Below, one piece after another: positions 45,972-64,000 of a stretch of 64,000 nt of DNA (its first letter is position 1; every line of letters begins with the position of its first letter). The stretch lies in assembly GCA_963989245.1 (NCBI GenBank), contig OZ022340.1:51899351-51963350 (forward strand). The letters run 5' to 3'. The stretch is from Nansenia antarctica (lineage: Eukaryota > Chordata > Actinopteri > Argentiniformes > Microstomatidae). The notes below the pieces were generated by a model. It was not told the origin of the DNA and did no database searches. It was given only the letters and a program-made list of their open reading frames with translations. The translations under genes and the position numbers were made by a program.

Positions 45972-46912
45972 CATTGATGCAAACTAGTCACCTTTCGGCG
46001 AAATTCGCCGTTTTTAACTCAAAATAGGTCATCCACGTGAATCATGGAGATTTGCAAAAAAATAAAAATAAAAATAAAAGTAGGGGGGGGGGTCATGAAA
46101 GTTGTGTCGTGACGTCATCAAAGCAGTTCGTTTCAGTGAACTCATTCATTACAATCAGTTCACTAAAAAGATTTGTCCAAAAGAGTCGTTCATCCAATCA
46201 TTCAGTGCTTCTCAGAGCTTCGACTCACTGCGCGTAGTCCATTCACTGAACTGAAACACGTCAGTGTCCAGTGAGCTGAGAATGTAGGGGCGGGGCCGCC
46301 TTCGTAAATTCACTTTGCGAGTGACGGCCTCTCGTCCAATCAAATTACTTGGTCCATTATAACATTGAACCCAGTGTGGGCTGGGCTCTGGCGAATTTAC
46401 GAACGCGGATAAAGGTACCGTTTTCAAACAACTGAAAGCTACTATAAATATCGTACCCTATTATGTAAAGACTTAGAATTTCACGACACTTAATTATTAA
46501 ATAAAATATTTGGTACTACTTCGAGACTTTCAAGACAAGAGGCTTCCCACCAGTTCAGTCAGTGACACCTGACACCTGCCTGTAATTAGTTCAGATTTCC
46601 TCGCCAGCGAGTTGCATCGTGGAGAACTGCACACACTCACGGTAAGTAACCTGTTTGAGTAATTATATTATGGGGGTGGAAAAAAAATGAAGTATATTAA
46701 TAAAAAAAGAAATGCGGGTGGTGAGGTAACTTGACATGTTAAGGTTTCTTCTAGCTTGCTAACGTAACGTAAATTAGCAATGGTTCTTCTCCATAGATTA
46801 CGTTTACAAGCACACCAAATTCAGATTAAAGTCAATATGCAGGGTATTGTAACCGAATAGGTGTTTATAGGTGTTTATATGCGCTGTAGCAACTGGAATA
46901 TTCTGTTTACAT
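45972..46912 (+). mobile_element. 5' fragment of the 14.7-kb hAT family
   Basis: It matches 14679-15610 almost base for base, including the terminal repeat, the CRE (46110-46117), the CCAAT module and the first splice donor (cacg|gtaagtaacc). Differences are small indels, such as loss of tgggca after catca. Similarity stops at about 46912, before the transposase. Confidence 0.9.
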
Positions 46913-47094
46913 CAGGGATGTGACCAAATACAGTCAGTATTTAACAGTACAACATCTCTGTAATTACAGTACATGACGTAGCAGACATCAGGGTCTGGGT
47001 ACATTCCTAAACAATGCTACGAATGAACCAACATTTTTGTACGGGAAATGGACAATAGTAACGAAATTGATCTCAATCCCTGGTATGTAGCTGT

Positions 47095-47225
47095 CAGGGG
47101 AGGCTGGTGAAGGTAGAAATCGGAGGACACCTCATTGTAATGCAACACAATGGAATGAGGAACGCTATCAAATACAGGATGTTTTTGACACCATTCCTCA
47201 TTCCATTCCATGTACTCCAATGATC
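47095..47225. mobile_element. MITE of the ggaatgagg family
   Basis: It has imperfect inverted ends: aggctggtgaaggtagaaat at the left and tctgatgtctccctccacc at the right. Inner inverted motifs are ctcattgtaatgc...tggaatgagg and cctcattccattcca. It resembles a MITE common in salmonid and related fish genomes. Confidence 0.6.
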
Positions 47226-47424
47226 CTGTCCTCTGATGTCTCCCTCCACCATCTTGTAATCTCCTTCTGCTAGCTGTGTAAGCTGAAATCTATTTTCTGT
47301 ACCGTTGGATGCAAGTCACTTTATGACCTAATATAAAAAAGAAAATACTGTCTAAATGCTGTCTTCAGATCTCCTTCATTGTAGTCTTCAACGTCTCTGT
47401 TTCTGTCTGTCTTCTCTCTCCCTT

Positions 47425-47504
<80 letters not shown>
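47425..47504. repeat. (CT)n before bptf exon a
   Basis: An approximately 80-bp CT tract sits 16-32 bp upstream of the candidate acceptors. Confidence 0.95.
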
Positions 47505-47509
<5 letters not shown>

Positions 47510-47520
47510 GAAGCGTCCAG

Positions 47521-63825
<16,305 letters not shown>

Positions 63826-63866
63826 GTGAGTGTAGCTGGATTAGGGAGGCTGTTTGTCTAAAATCC

Positions 63867-64000
63867 AGGGCTTAAAGTTCTCCGGCACGGTGCCGGATTT
63901 CCGGCGCGGGGGAACTTTGAGCAAAACAAATTCACATGCTATTTGTTTACATCGTAATTTAAAGAGTCATCTTCAGCAAAGAGACAGTTCCGCCTACCAA
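63867..64000. mobile_element. Possible left end of another hAT MITE
   Basis: cagggcttaaagttctccgg at 63867 looks like a hAT terminus, followed by an inverted pair gccggatttccggc. The window ends before a partner end could be seen. Confidence 0.35.

Overview
This window looks like chromosomal DNA of a ray-finned (teleost) fish. Genes are split by GT/AG introns. Most of the sequence is microsatellites (CT/CA/GT), minisatellites, hAT-family DNA transposons, and L2-, L1- and DIRS-type retroelements with typical fish tails. A clupeiform such as herring or shad is only a weak guess from repeat flavour. There are no bacterial, CRISPR or rRNA features, and I recognised no tRNA gene.

Layout. 1-5368 is an uninterrupted 16-bp satellite. 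5369-7930 is intergenic with decayed elements. 8231-14331 carries a plus-strand gene whose nine exons chain in phase for about 636 codons (unknown identity, RBM44-like at best). 14679-19341 is a nearly complete hAT transposon with its own introns. 19745-20435 holds only the last two coding exons of a USP15/USP4-type deubiquitinase. 20436-47400 is almost gene-free: a 933-bp tandem triplication, a 336-bp tandem repeat, L2 and DIRS fragments, a telomere-like inverted repeat, 42-, 21- and 43-bp minisatellites, a 351-bp foldback element, a hAT copy with a perfect 8-bp target duplication, and compound CT/CA tracts. 47521-63825 carries the middle of bptf (large subunit of the NURF chromatin remodeler), 15 plus-strand exons running off the right edge. 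Its N-terminal exons (DDT, first PHD) were not found upstream.

Two structures stand out. First, one bptf coding exon is split by a 3.6-kb antisense L1 flanked by an 11-bp target duplication; without the L1 and one duplicate the exon is 312 bp and in phase with both neighbours. Second, a 3'-truncated gene and a 5'-truncated deubiquitinase gene meet at one hAT element whose two ends lack matching target duplications, as expected from recombination or an assembly join between two copies of that element.

Annotation rests on reading frames, splice phases and remembered protein families. No database search was possible.
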